Shown here piece after piece: positions 30,049 to 45,103 of a stretch of 64,000 nucleotides of DNA. The notes beneath the pieces were generated by a model. It was given only the letters and a program-made list of their open reading frames with translations. It was not told the origin of the DNA and did not search any database. Position 1 is the stretch's first letter. The number at the start of each line of letters is the position of its first letter. The DNA is from Oegoconia quadripuncta (Eukaryota > Arthropoda > Insecta > Lepidoptera > Autostichidae). A program made the translations under genes and the position numbers. Where the stretch lies: assembly GCA_949316235.1 (NCBI GenBank), contig OX438747.1, forward strand, positions 34,549,601 to 34,613,600. The letters run 5' to 3'.

Positions 30049-30177
30049 ATGGATAGTAAAGTGGAATTATATGATAAACTACTGTGCATGGCATGCCTTT
30101 GTGTAGGCCAGGTGTTGCAGCAGATCACAGATAAGAAACTACTGCAATATTACATGAATACTCTCCACGAAATACCT
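30049..30177 (+). CDS. Plus ZAD-ZnF gene, exon 1 (ZAD first half)
   Basis: Encodes [20 protein letters not shown] and 23 further residues. CMAC at 13-16 is the first ZAD Cys pair, at the same residue numbers as in the minus gene. The ATG has the context AAAATGG. Donor GTAAGT, phase 0. Confidence 0.87.
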
Positions 30178-33100
30178 GTAAGTAATCTACTGTTTCTTGT
30201 TTATGTATTGGTTATACTTACATCATTCACTGTAAACTTTATTGGAGTTTAGCCTTCGGGGCACTATGGGGAAAAGATAGAAAAATTTCAAGCAAGTTTT
30301 TTTTTCGAATTCATCCCTTTTTATGATTTTATCGCGTGACCCTTAGTGCCCCGAAAATAGCAAAAAAAATCCTATTTTGTTTCCAAGCGTGGTACGACAA
30401 AATGTCACATGACAAAAAGTGTTTATATGGTCGCGCCCACCATTTTGGTCAACGATAAAAAAATAAAAAGTTTAAAAAAAAGTCCAATAATTTTTTTTTT
30501 AGACAAGAGTTGATATAGCTTCAATAGGTATTACATTACCATTATTGATGTAAAATAGGCCTGAATTAAAAACTATGATAGTTAAACTATTTACAATACT
30601 AACCCCAACTCAATTTCCTACTTCAATGTTCAGGTACATGGAAGAGATCTCTTCAAGAGATAAGTCCACCTCTGTACATGACCTATTACTCTGTTATATG
30701 TAATTTTTTGGTGCAATAAGGAATTAATTAGTTTGATAGTGTGGAATGGTAGATTCTTATTATACTAGCAGGTGAGATTGTGGTCAAATGCGAATCCAGA
30801 CAATCATAAAAATCATTAAAAAAAAATACTAGCAGGCAGCATCATCATTTAACCGCCTCCGTGGCTCAATGTAAACAACATTGGGTATACGATTCGGAGG
30901 TCGCGGGTTCGATCCCCAGCGGGGTACATGTTTAAGTTCTCGGTTTGGTTGGTGATAGGGCATTTTAAATGTCTGCCTGGCTAGCTACCACCATCTTATC
31001 TAAATCTGCCACCAAGCAGCAATGTTAATAGCATTGTCGTGTTCCGGTTGTCAGCGATAAGATAGCCAGTCCCCCAAATGTGTTGGGGTTTCCGGGTCAG
31101 TACGCTTCCATCTTCGACCTCATCTTCACTTAACATCAGGTGTGATTGAGGTCAAGTACCAACCCGTTATGCATAAAAAAAAAAAAAATCATAGTATTAT
31201 CAAGCCACCTCTGAAAAGGCCACCAACTTGGCTTGCTAGATTTATGTCTGTATGATTGACTTGAACTATCCAATTTACTTTAGTTGCCCATCACAATATG
31301 TAGACTTAGAATGGGGCTTTTTATTGTTTGATTAATAATTTTCTATGGAAAGTACCTCTTATAAGACTAGTTTATTCATAAGCTTGTAAAGCCCACTCAT
31401 ATACTGTGATAGATTGCATTTCACAGAAATCGAATTGCATCAAAATTCCAGTTTTGAAGTCAATAACTCAAAATTACCTCCTGTTCGAATAGCCTTTCGA
31501 GGATGTTGCCGGTGGCTCTCTTGTCGTGAATGATCATGGTGGTATCTCACCATCGTAATACCAATAGCTTTCAGCGCGCCAATCACAATAATATTCGTTT
31601 TCATCTCGATAAAGAAGTCCATTATCCATAAGTAATTTGAATTTTCGTCAAATCAAAAATGTTAAATATTTAAAACTGTATCGCGCAGCGCTGCCTGACC
31701 AAGGCAGCACTGGCAAGGTCGCCATGCAATGTGGGAATCAGAAGCGCAATAATAGAAACACAATGTATTGTGCTATACGTATAATGAAGGCCGATAATGA
31801 GGTGCAATTGCTTATATACTAAAGTTACATAAGGCGGAGGTGCGACACATACTACACGATGAAATCCTAAGTCTTCAATCACTTTTAGTTTTTTTAATGC
31901 AATGCAAAGAAAATCTTAAAATCATGTTTTACTGCTGTTTGTAATTTTTGAATACATAAACTTATAGGATTTCAAAGTTTTCCAACTCATGAATTTGGGT
32001 TATTCAAAAAAAAAAGTCTATGTGGCCTAGGTCAAATCATTTGATTTGATCATCATTCAAATTATCAAACCATTCAAAGCTGAAAATCAGTGTTTTGCTC
32101 TAATACACTGAGCTGTGACCCATTTGTACTGCTGCAGCACACACATGCGTTAGTGTTACAATATTATGTTATTGTTGTTGATGTATTACCTTATCTGTGT
32201 ATCAATATGTATAAGCTATATGTATGTGTGTGACTGTGGAAACAAATAAAGGCTTTATCTATCTATCTATCATTTGGACTGGGTAGATAGCAGACAACCC
32301 CACCTATCTACCATTTTCGTATGTTCTACGTTCTGCCGAATATCCTGTGTGTATATAAGGTCTAACAAAATTAACCCAACAAACTTTGGCAATTGCACGT
32401 ACATGACAATAAAATAATATATTCATTAAAAAAACTAGCCTTAAAAATTTTGTTTCCGAGTGAAAAAATTAAATACTGCACTTACATGCAAATGAAAATA
32501 CAAATTAACAGACTTACTTCATTTCGATTGCACCTTGTTTTATCAATGAGAAAAAACAGGTAAAGTTTCATTGATATGGAAGACGCCAAAGGGGGTGGCG
32601 GGGCACAGGGGGCAAGCGCCGGCGGTGAGAAGATACCGTGGCACGTGTTTGTGTATTGTGGCAAAGTACTTACGAGTAAAAGAGACTTAAATTTACATTT
32701 CTAAATTTTATTCTTTGACTAAAATCTGTTAACTTTAATGTTTTATTTTAAATTTTTTTCGTAATAGGCCGTTCTATACATACACTCTGCAACGTTTGTC
32801 GAGTTAATTTTGTTAGACCTAATATACATATATGTATGTATATACTACTGCTATTTGATAAAAACAAAATAATTCATATTTCAGATGACACCTCCAAACC
32901 TAAACCCCAGCATGTGCTGCGACTGTACAGACGCTCTGAAAAAGGCGGTATCTTTCAAAGAACAGATACAAGATTCTTACAAAACACTTCTCACCTACCC
33001 TCATGAGGTAAGAAAAGTTCCACTAATCACCAATACCAGCTAACTTCCTCAAAGGCCGGCAACGCATCTGTGACCCTTTTGGTGTTGCGGGTGTCCATGG

Positions 33101-36100
33101 GCGGCGGTGATTGCTTTCCATCAGGTGACCCGCATGCTCGTTTGCCACCCTCTCAAATAAAAAAATTAAAAAAAAAACTACATGGATTTATTTCTTACCA
33201 AAAATACTTACATGATGAAATGTAACTTAGGTAAAATCTAGCGATGTAGTTTTAAAAAATAACATTTTAACTTTCAATAAGTGATATTTTTGTATCCTAT
33301 ATTGAATAAAATATTTTTTTATTTTTTTTTATTTTTAAGCAAATGTGAATACTTATCATATACAGGGTGAATTTTTCAAGTGGAAGTTGATGGACAAATC
33401 TCAAATTATGAGGAATAGCGAAAAGTACTCAGAGAGAGTAGAGTCTCGGGCCCTATTTTGATGAAAATAAAACTGCAACATTAGTTTTTTCAAAAATCAT
33501 TATTCCTGGCAGGAATGGAACCCGTTCATTACGAAAAATAATACACTGTGTTATTACACCATTCGATAGTGTCGCTAATAAGGAACGAAATCTGGGAAGT
33601 AACAACATTTAATAAGCCGTTATAATTATGTCATATAGCCACTCAACCGTCCACGGTTACACCTGTAACCAAAAAAAAGACCCTTGATGCGGTTCGAAAC
33701 AATTTCTACTATTATCTGTAGTTGTAACTGTTTGGGGAAAAAAAAAATTCAGTGTGACCACTAATAAATTATTTTACAGCATAATGTTCATAATGGGCAG
33801 TATTCGGTTGTTCTCATAGACAAAAAATTTTGCATAGACAAAAACGTTGCCGCATTTGAGGAAGGTGTAGGCTCGTTTCTCCAATGCAAATAAAGTGATT
33901 TCATTTCAATGTTGGTTTCAGAATCTCCAAGAGTACCTATTGGAAGCACGGAACACAGAACAATCGGAGGTACACGTGAATCAAGTTTATATTAAGGAGG
34001 AAATGAAAGAAGAGTTAATGCTGGAAGTTGATGTGGGTAAGTGTTGCCTTGTATTATAAAATATCAGACTATTTAGATGATAATCATCCCTGGACATAAT
34101 CAGATCGTTCGCATGCCAGGCTATTTTACAACTAAAGGTTGTCTGGTAGAAATCGCTTAATAGCGATAAGACCGCCTGGTTCCACAATTATTTTTTTTTG
34201 AAGCTATATTTAAGAAGTGTATTGTAGAATTTTGTGCAATAAAGTGTACTTGATTGATTGAATTAATAATGAAATATAAAAACCTATTTGTAATATAAAA
34301 AATCTTTATGTAAAATCAAAGCCTGATTTTAAAAGAGCAACCCTTCGAGTTTCTTGCTTGTTCTGCTCAGGGAAAAAAAATGTAAAATTGACTATTTTAA
34401 GTGTACTCTGTGTACCTACAAAATAAAGCATTTTTTGACTTTGACTTTGATTTGTAGGCCCTTGTTAGTTCTATGGTGTGTGCATAGCTGGGCATCGTTT
34501 TAACAAAGATTTAACGCAAGTTAACGCTAATCCGTTAACATTGTCTTTCAATGCCAACCACCTAACCTAATAACTAACTATTAACTAATAACGCTACCAC
34601 CTTCGGCCTCATCTTTACTTAACATCAGTGATTGAGGTCAAGTGTAACCCGTTGTGGATAAAAAAAAAAAAAAAAAGTTCACTGACCTAATTTCGTAATT
34701 TGTGCCTAATTGTAATCCGTGGATAACTGTAATTGGCTTTCTAGTTTGTAATACCTTGTTTGAAATATCATCTATGTGTTATCCCTAAAAAAAAAAAAAA
34801 TTAAAAAAAAAAACATGTGATGGAAAAAATTGCATTTTTGTGTAAAATTGCGCTAGTGATCTACTTTTAAATCCTGTGGTTTGGGTTCTCGAAGTTAACG
34901 GGTTAGGAACAAAAAAAAGACGTGAAATACCCTAACCCTTTCTTTCTTTCTAACCATAGACGACATAACATTTGACGACCTGTTTGGTGTAGTGGTTAGA
35001 AACTCTGACTGTTATACCAAAAGGTTGCGGGTTCAAATCCCGCTAGGGGCATATGTTTGTATGATGAATACAGATATGTGTTCCCGAGTTATGGATGTTT
35101 TTCATTTATATTATATATTTATTTCCAAAAAAAAAAAAAATAATGTGGAACTAGATGGCGTTGTGTGTATGTCCAACGATATTTATTATAGACTATTTCC
35201 CCAGGTCCAGCCACTCACGAATTGAATTTTGCTGAAGACAAACTAAAGTTTGACGATTATCCATCGGAAGGGCCATCGGACGCGCGTTCGTATGGCGCCT
35301 CCGATTTATCGGCCGACTCGGATATGAATGCTGAAGTAGACGCTCTTAGAGTCGATGTTAAGAAGGTGAAAAAGTTTAAAATCATAAAGAAGAAACCTAA
35401 AAAGGTAGGTAACTTCGTTTTTTTTTACAAGCTTTTATTAAATAAATAAATATAATATAATAAATAAATATTTCGGACACTTATACCAATCATCTAGTCC
35501 CAAACTAAGCAAAGCTTGTACTATGGATACTAGATAAACATACATAAATATTTATAAAAACATCCATGACTCAGGAATAAATGTTCATATTCATCACACA
35601 ACATTTAAATCAAACCGTTGGTTTCGCTGATAGGGTCACTATCCACTACCTACACCAATCGGTCGTCGTTATTTGCTTTTTTATTTATTTTATTTGCTGC
35701 CGCCAAGCAGCAATGTTAATAACATTGTTGTGTTCCGGTTGTCAGAGATAAGATAGCCAGTCCCCCAAATGTGTTGGGGTTTCCGGGTCAGTACGTACTA
35801 CGTTTCCACCTTCGGCCTCATCTTCACTTAACATGACCTTAAGACGACCTGTTTGGTATAGTGGTTAGAAACTCTGCAGCTATATCATAAGGTCGCGGGT
35901 TCGAATCCCGCTAGGGGCATATGTTTGAATGATGAATACGGACATGTGTACCCGAGTTATGGATGTTTTTCATTTATATATGTGTTGTGTAGTGTATCAA
36001 CCATCTGGTATTCACAACACAAGCCTAGTTGCTTAGTGTGGAACTAGATGGCAATGTGTATTTTTTTTATGCGCAACGGGTCGATACTTGACCTCAATCG

Positions 36101-39100
36101 CACCTGATGTTAAGTGAAGATGAGGTCGAAGGTGTAAGCGTACTGACCCGGAAACCCCAACACATTTGGAGGAACGGCTATCTTATCTCTGACAACCGGA
36201 ACACAACAATGCTATTAACATTGCTGCTTGGCGGCAGATTTTAGCTAGCCAGGCGGACATTTAAAATGCCCTACCACCGACCAAAGGGTGTACAAAAGCC
36301 TCAAATAAAAACAAGATTAAAGAAAGAAAATCATTTTTTTTCAAACATGCATGGAAATATTGTCATTACTTTCGAAAAAAGAACACGCGAAGTATCTAAT
36401 TTACGGACAGCGAGAAATAAATCTATTGCAAGAGCGTTTTTTGAATTTGGAACATTACAACGCTCCAGCAATGTTGTATGAAACGGCGTGCTGGGGTTAT
36501 TATATACTCTTTGATTGGATCTCTTTTATCATTCTTGGCATACCAAAATCTCTTTGCTTAGTACAAATTGCGTTCACGTGGCTGTATGCGTATATGCGTT
36601 TGCCTTTCGGCACAGATGATAAATAGAAAATCGGCGGCAAAGCTGAAAATTCGTCTTGATTTGTTATTTAAATATTTATCATTTCCCTGCATTCTTTTGA
36701 GAAAAGCACTATATATGCCTCGGCGGAAATGACAATTGCCTATTTCCCGTCCTTTGCAATAATTAATGTACTATTGTTTGCAGCGTCTAAATCCATCACC
36801 GAACAAGAAGATACAGACTATAGAGCTGTCGTATGAGGAGATGTTGCAGGAGCGTGAGAGGGAGGCCAAGAAGGCGAGCTACATTAACGCCGCGTACCGC
36901 TGCGAGAGTTGCGTTATAGGCTTTAACTATAAGCGGTCGTATAAGGCGCATGTGTTGTCTAAACATCTACCGGTGAGTGAAATGAAATATTTATTCACTA
37001 GAATATGGTCCAACAATTAATAATACATAATAATACATAATACATATGCTTAGACATACACACAGCGCCATCTAGTTCCACAGTAAGCAACTATAGGCTT
37101 GTGTTGTGAATACTAGATGGTTGATATACTACATAAATACATTTTTTTTGTATATAAATACTTATTATAAATGAAAAACATCCATAACTCAGGTACACAT
37201 GTCCGTATTCGTCATACAAACATATGCCCCTAGCGGGATTCGAACCCGCAACCTTTTGGTATAGCGGTCAGAGTTGCTAATCACTACACCAAAAGGTCGT
37301 CTTTTCTTTAAACATAATACAGCGCGTTCGCATATTCTGCCATTTATGGCGTGCAAATATCATTGTCTTAAAGCATAATATTAAAATATGTAGTAAATTA
37401 TTAATCAAGTCAATTTAGTATTAATTGTTAACGATAAATTAATTAATTACAATGTCAGAAAATAAATGCTATAAAAAGAAAAATAAATTACTTGTCGCTC
37501 AGAAATTCCAATACTGAATAATAAACCTTCTCTAGAAAATATGCAAACACCTGCTTTTTAAATATTTTTACCAATTTTATTTTTGAATTCATTAGGTAAA
37601 TGATTATAAATTCTCTGCTCTCTATTCTCATAAAGACTATTTCAATGCTCAGGTTGACTGGAAGAGATCTCTTAAAGAGATAAGTCCACCTTTGTACGTG
37701 ACCTATTGTTTGTACTCTGTTATTGTAATATTTTGGTGCAATAAAGAATAATAATAATAAATTCTAACTGCCATACAGTACACGCTTTTACTAAAAAAAA
37801 ACTTGAAGTTTTTGTACTGGGACATACAATTTGTACTCATAACCACTTCTACATCTTTTATTTGTAACATCAGACTGTTTAGTAAATAAGTTGATGTTTT
37901 TTGTGTACAGATAGGCTTATTTCATACATATATAGGCAAGGAAATGGAAGAATTTTGTCTGTCTGTCTGAACTGTCCTTAGTATCGTCTTAGCAAATCAA
38001 AGTTAGAAAATCTTTATTTTATTCAGGGATTTTTGTCCTATGGGACACGTCAATCCCATTGTGCCCTTCGCTAGTTGACATAGCACTGGCAGGGACAATA
38101 ACATATATGTGTCGTAGATGGGTTCGGGTGGGCGTTGCTAACGACCGGGACGGTGCCAGTCGTGTTGTAAAGGGTGGCTCGGGCAATAGCGGTATTATAA
38201 AATAAATAAATGTCTTTGCACAAACACACAGCGCCATCTAGGTCCACAGTAAGCATCTAGGCTTGTGTTATGGATACCAGATGGTTGATAAACTACACAA
38301 ATACATTTTTTTTTTGTAAATTAATACATACATGTATAAATTGAAAACATCCATAACTCGGGAACACATGTCTGTATTCATCATACAAACATATGCCCCT
38401 AGCGGGATTCGAACCCGCGACCATTTGGTATAGTAGCCGAGTTTCTAACCACTACACCAATCAGGTCGTTATTGCAAGCTACTATAGGCGAATCAACAAC
38501 GTATTCACATTCGATTATGATCATGAAACCTGAGATGTTTGCTGGTGAATAGTAAACATTTGCACGCCCCTCATGCCATACAACTTGGCCGCCGCGTGCA
38601 GTCTGTGGAGTTCAACCGGAACTGGTATTCAATTTTGACCAGTTGACAAAGTAACCTAGCTGCCTCAGATGTCCGAGAGGACAAAATAGTCTGCACATTT
38701 TCTATGTCCAGCTGGTTTAATTTTAGCTCTCTGATTAGTGTCTCCCTCTTCGTCTGTTTCCTGACACACTCCATCAATAGAAGTTGCACATCTTCCACCT
38801 TGCCACAACATTCACAATTTGGGGAATCAACTTTTTTTTTTAATGCACAACGGGTTAGCACTTGACCTCAATCACACCTGATGTTAAGTGAATATGAGGT
38901 CGAAGGTGGAAGCGTACTGACCTGTAAACCCCAACATATTTGGGGGACTGGCTATCATATCTCTGACAACCGGAACACAACAATGCTTTTAACATTACTG
39001 CTTAGCGGCGGATTTAGATAAGATGGTGGTAGCTAGCCATGCGGACATTTAAAATGCCCTACCATCAACCCAACGCTGGGGATCGAACCGAATCGTAAAC

Positions 39101-42100
39101 CCAATGTTACATTGAGCCACGGAGGCGGTTAAAACTTTTTTCATCTTTATTTTGTAGTTACACCGGGTTGACACCTGACCTCAATTACACCTGATGTTAA
39201 GTGAAATACATCACATAATTCAAGTCAGTGACATAAATACATTAGATAATTTAAATTTCCACCTTATGATACAAAAATTCTTTAATTGAATAGAATGTGT
39301 ATTGGAGAAGCCATTTTTTTTTCAAAACTATTTTTTTTTTATCCACAACGGGTTAGCACTTGACCTCAATCACACCTGATGTTCAGTAAAGATGAAAAGG
39401 TGGAAGCATACTGACACGGAGACCCCATCTTATTTTGGGGACTGGCTTTCTTATCTCTGACAACAGGAACACAACAATGCTATTAACATTGCTTGGTGAC
39501 GCCAAGAGAAGCGTCTTTTTAATTTGTGTACATTTTGTAGTAATTTAAATTTCGCGCTCGTGGTAAACATTCCTAGGGGTTGGTATGATCTGTTTTTAAT
39601 GTTGGCACCTCCACCGCACATGCGCGAAGAGAGAGTGCCCCTGATTGGCTGTACGGCACGGCGCGACGGCGATCCGCGCCCGCGCATCCTTCTTACTAAA
39701 AACTTACGAAACGGCCGCCGCACGCGCTCGCAAATAATGTGCAAATAAAACTGTGATAGTATCCTCATCTTCAAGAAGCCCAGGGCCCTGGAAGGCGTTC
39801 GCTGCATTGTGGGCATTAAGTACCTTCCCCATGTCTTGTTTATCGAATCTTGTTCGGGTTCGATCCCCGATGGGGACATGTTTAGTACTCGGTTCGGTTG
39901 GTGCTAAAGATAGTCTTTATTACTGATAGAGTTACTTCAGAATTACTTTCACTTATTATTACTATTATTTCAAATTAAATTATTATACTTATGTTAATCG
40001 AATTTGGTGGTGATAGGGTATTGTAAATGTCCGCGTGGCGAGCTACCACCATCTTATTTAAATCTGCCGCCAAGCAGCAATGTTAATCGCTTTGTTGTGT
40101 TCCGGTTGTCAGAGATAAGATAGCCAGTCCCCCAAATGTGTTGGGGTTTCCGGGTCAGTACGCTTCACCTTCGACCTCATCTACATTTAACATCAGGTGT
40201 GATTGAGATCAAGTACCAACCCGTTGTTCATAATTTCAATTTTCAATTTCAATTTATCCAACAACGAATCTCGCGAAGCGCGGTGAAGAACACCGACTCT
40301 CAATACGAAAATGCACTCTGACCACTATACCAAAAGGTTGCGTGTTCGAATCCCGGTAGGGGCATATGTTTGTGTGATGATTGCGGACATGTGTACCCGA
40401 GTTATGGACGTTTTCATTTATAATAAGTATTTATTTACAAAAAAAAATATGTATTTTTGTAGTATATCAACCATCTGGTATCCACAACACAAGCCTATAG
40501 TTGCTTACTGTGGAACTAAATGGCGCTGTGTGTATGTCTAAGGATATTTATTTATATTTTTAATTCAATAACATACAAGCGTTTGTATGTTAACATAATA
40601 TTAACACGACTAAACCATTATTCTAGAAACTGGGCGAGTACTGTTGCCCGGTCTGCAAGACCATAGTGGCCACTGTGGAGTCGTTCACCGCACACTACAA
40701 GAGGCACATGAAAAGGTAAGGATACATACATAATGTCACGCCTGTCTCCCGTAGCGGTAGGCAGAGACCACAGACTTCCACTTGCTACGATCCTGACACA
40801 CCTCTTCTGCTTCCTTCACTCTCATAAGGTTGTTCATACATGCTCGTCGGTTTAGGGTACTCTTGACTTGGCCTTTCTTTAAGACGTCCCCGATTTGATC
40901 ATGGTACGTTCGCCGTGGTCTTGCGCTACCAACACTACCATCCACATTCGCTTCGGATATCTCTTTCGTAAGTTTCCTTTCATTCATCCTCTCCACATGT
41001 CCAAACCATCTCAGCATATCTTTTTCAATCTTTGTCATTACGTCTTCATTCACACTGCTTAACTCCCTAATTACACTATTCCTGATTCTATCTTTCAAAG
41101 TCACCCCATTCATACTTCTCAATGATCTCATTTCCACTGCATTAATTCTACATTCATTCTTCTTCTGCCATACCCAGATTCACTCCCGTAAGTCAGTGTT
41201 GGAACCAGCACCCCGCCATGAACAGCCAGACGAGCTCCGCCTCCGTGGCTCAATGTAAACAACATTGGGTTTACGTTTCGGAGGTCGCGGGTTCGATCCC
41301 CAGCGGGGTACATATTTTTAGTACTCGGTTTGGTTGGTGGTAGGCCCTGGCTAGCTACCACCATCTTATCTAAATCTGCCACCAAACAGTAAAGTTAATA
41401 GCATTGATGTGTTCCGGCTGTCAGAGATAAGATAGCCAGTCCCTCAAATAAGATGGGGTTTCCGGGTCAGTACGCTTCGGCCTCAACTTCGCTTAACATC
41501 AGGTGTGATTGAGGTTAAGTGCTAACCCGTTGTGGGTAAAAAAAAAAGCTTGAACATACCATGTTTTTTACTAAAATACATTACATGTTATGAGGATGGA
41601 TGAAACGCATATTAATAAGAGAGTGATGAATATGGATGTCGATGGTTGGAAAGGAAGACCACGGAAAAGATGGATGGATTGATGAGGTAAGGGCTGATAG
41701 AGGAGATTGGAAGAAAATGACGTATTGCGCCGACCCCAAATAAATAGAGACCGGGGCAAGAATAGATGATGTTTTTTATTAGAATAATTCTGACAAGGTC
41801 TAACAAAATTAACCCAACAAACTGTGGCAATTGCACGAACATGACAATAAAATAATATATTCATTTAAAAAACTAGCCTTAAAAACTTTGTTTCCGAATA
41901 GAAAAATTAAATGTAAGTGCAAATCAAAATACATATTAACAGACTTACTTCATTTCGATTGTACCTTGTTTTATCAATGAGAAAAAACAGGCAACGTTCC
42001 ATTGATATGGAAGACGCCAAAGCGGGTGGCGGGGCACAGGGCGCAACCAATCACAGCAAGGTGCAGCGCCAGCGGCGAGCGGAGAGTAGTCGCCAGAGGC

Positions 42101-45028
42101 GGCATCAAAGATACCGCGGGACATGTTTGTGTGTTGTGACAAAGTACTTAGAGTGCGCGGACATTAAGATCCAACTCACAAAATTTACATTTCTAAATTT
42201 TATTTATTTAATAAAATCTGTTACCTTTGTTTAGAAATCGGTTTATACGCATAATGCAATAGTAGTAATCAACTGCTCACCTGGTGAACCCGGATGACCG
42301 CACTGATCTCCACTGGCAAGTGATGGATCCCAACCCTTATGGCTATAGGTTGAGACTACAGACGCACACACGGATAGTCCCAGAAAGAATAGAAAGAATG
42401 CAGAATGTCTCTGACAGCGAAAAGCACCAAAGCACAGTCACTTTTCGACACAGCGCGCGCGGTGATCGTAAGGTCTCTGCTCCACTGTCAGAGGTCGACA
42501 GTAGGCGGGGGTGGGTGCGGGGAAAGGGTCCGCACCGTACATCAAAGAACACGAAATGGGCAAGTTGACCACAGATTGGTACTTGCATCTAAATATTCCA
42601 AACAACCTTTAACCTTTAGACGGACGCGGGCACCGATCGGTGCCAAAAAAAAATTATCCCGACAACACTCGCGGACACCGACACCCGACATTCAACTCTC
42701 AACTGAAATGATTATAGAGTTCCAATTCCTTTGGACTGTGTTTGAACTTGTTCTCTATTAAATTCCGCATCCAATAATGTGCGCCATGTCATGTTAGCTA
42801 TGATATTTAGTCTGTATTTGTGAAAATAATTTTTTTCTCTTTGGGTGGGAGTATAGGCATAGAATCCAACTACTGTTTTTTTATTAGAACGGGCTTAGAA
42901 ACCTGCCATAGAGCTTCCAATTCTCATAACAATTTATTGAATTACCCGTTTCTTAAGAAAAACATTAAATAAATCTGTACTTTCCGTAAAAATACCAATT
43001 ATATCGCGGATATAGGGCTACCTACATATTACAACTTGTAAAATTTTTCTGATTTTTAGTATTATAGCTGTAGTAGTGTTCATTCATTATATCCATAGAT
43101 AATATATTCCCGTAGCTATTGCTTTTCACAGATTACAAATACACCCAGTAGAAGAGTATCTATAAACGTTTTTAACACCGCAGGTATTTTAGCAAATACG
43201 AAAGGCGCGCCGAGATACTTGACCCTTAGAATTTTTGCGTGGGAACGCGCGACAGAGAGGTTAATGTTTTTTTTTTTTTTCCGTAATAGGTACATCCTAC
43301 ACATACACTCTGCAACGTTTGTCGGGTTAATTTTGTTAGACCTTATATAACGCTCTCTCTCCCTCAGATACGAATGCCGGCAGTGTGCGAAAAGGACGAT
43401 GGATATGAAAGTAATGCAACAGCACTGTTACACGGCCCACGAGATAGTTCTCAAAGAATACAAGTGTAAAATATGCGGTAAGACCTCCAAGTAAGTACAG
43501 TACATTACTATTAGCCACCCGGCCCGACTTTGCACGGCTGCAATTGCTTTCTGTAAATATAAATAAATAAATATTTCGGACACTTTTTTTTATGCACTAC
43601 TGGTTCGTACTTGACCTCAATCACACCTGATGTTAGGTGAAGATGAGGTCGAAGGTGGAAGCATACTGACCCGGAAACTCCAACACATTTGAGGGACTGG
43701 CTAACTTATCTCTGACAACCGGAACTATACTACTACTACTATATCAAACGGATGTGGATATATTCTTTTTGTCTAAAAACCAATATAAGAAACAGTGTTT
43801 GGAAGGCCTGTCGGATATTGGTGATACTTAAGATTTAAATTAACTGGTTCGGATTGCTTTTCTGTCTTTGTAGTTGTATATAAAATTGTCGTGGATAACG
43901 GAGTTGACCTCCATTGTCTACATATAAGATTATAAAACATAACTGTATTGTATAGCTGTCAGTTGTCCTGAATAAAATAAAATACACTAAACAAGTCTGT
44001 CGTATAAACCTACATAATGTTATTAATTATGCATATGACAAAGAAATCTATTTCTAAATGCATGCAATCCAGGACTTATGAAATGAAATTTATTTACAAG
44101 ATTCCAGATTCCAAGCAAATAATAATTACATTTATTTGCTTGGAATCTGGGTACATTATAAGTTACATATAATTATAAGTACATCTCCGTCCCTACAAAA
44201 TCTGCCTACTAAGGCGTGCAAATTTTCAAATAAGTAATATTTACATTTAATTAAAAAAATAATATTAATATAAGTTACATTTAAATTCATATTAAATTAA
44301 TTATACATCTTATTTATATAAACATTATTTATTTACAGATACAGGATACATGAGTCCTAAAATGTGATTTCTGGTTCCAGGTCGATACACGCCCACCGGT
44401 ACCATAGCGACTCCCACAAGTCCCGGGTCAAGTGTCCCGACTGCGATAAAACCTTCAGCCACCGATCTGGCCTCATGAACCATCGCGTGTGAGTCCCTAA
44501 CTGCCTGTCTGTGTCACAGCACTTCACCATGTATCTCAGGATTTTCATACAATATTATTTTTATCCCAGGGAAAATACGGTAAAAAATTAGCTTAGCTAG
44601 ACATAATTCAGAACCGACTTATATAGTTGTTATCTTATAGAGGTATATTAGAGATGTAAGTTTGGATAATTAAGCCTAAATAAACATTTATTCAGCTTGC
44701 AATGGGCATGTACATGAAAATTTTGAGATATTAAAAGTAAAACATAATAATGCAAGCTGACATAGGTTCCAGCTCAGCATAATGCTGTGGCAAGAACCAT
44801 GTAGTACTGAGTATATTAATTCTGTGCCGCAGCGCTGATTTTCAGCGGGCACCATAAAACCGAGAGCTGTGGATTCTATATAAATAAATTATAAGGCATC
44901 GAATGGTATTTGCAGCGCAGTCCACGAATACAATAACGAGTTCCCCTGCCCCACGTGTGGAAAGGAGTTCAAGTGGAAAGGCAGCCTGCGGAGACATGTC
45001 CAGTTGCTCCATAGGACGGTCTGTATAC

Positions 45029-45103
<75 letters not shown>

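Noticed and set aside
30253..30352. Possible tiny MITE with TTCGGGGCACTA ends
   Set aside because: The inverted ends are short (about 12 bp) with a mismatch and no second copy in the window; too weak to call.
31440..31882. Two minus-strand frames in an intron
   Set aside because: No domain and no convincing splice partners; composition is compatible with chance.
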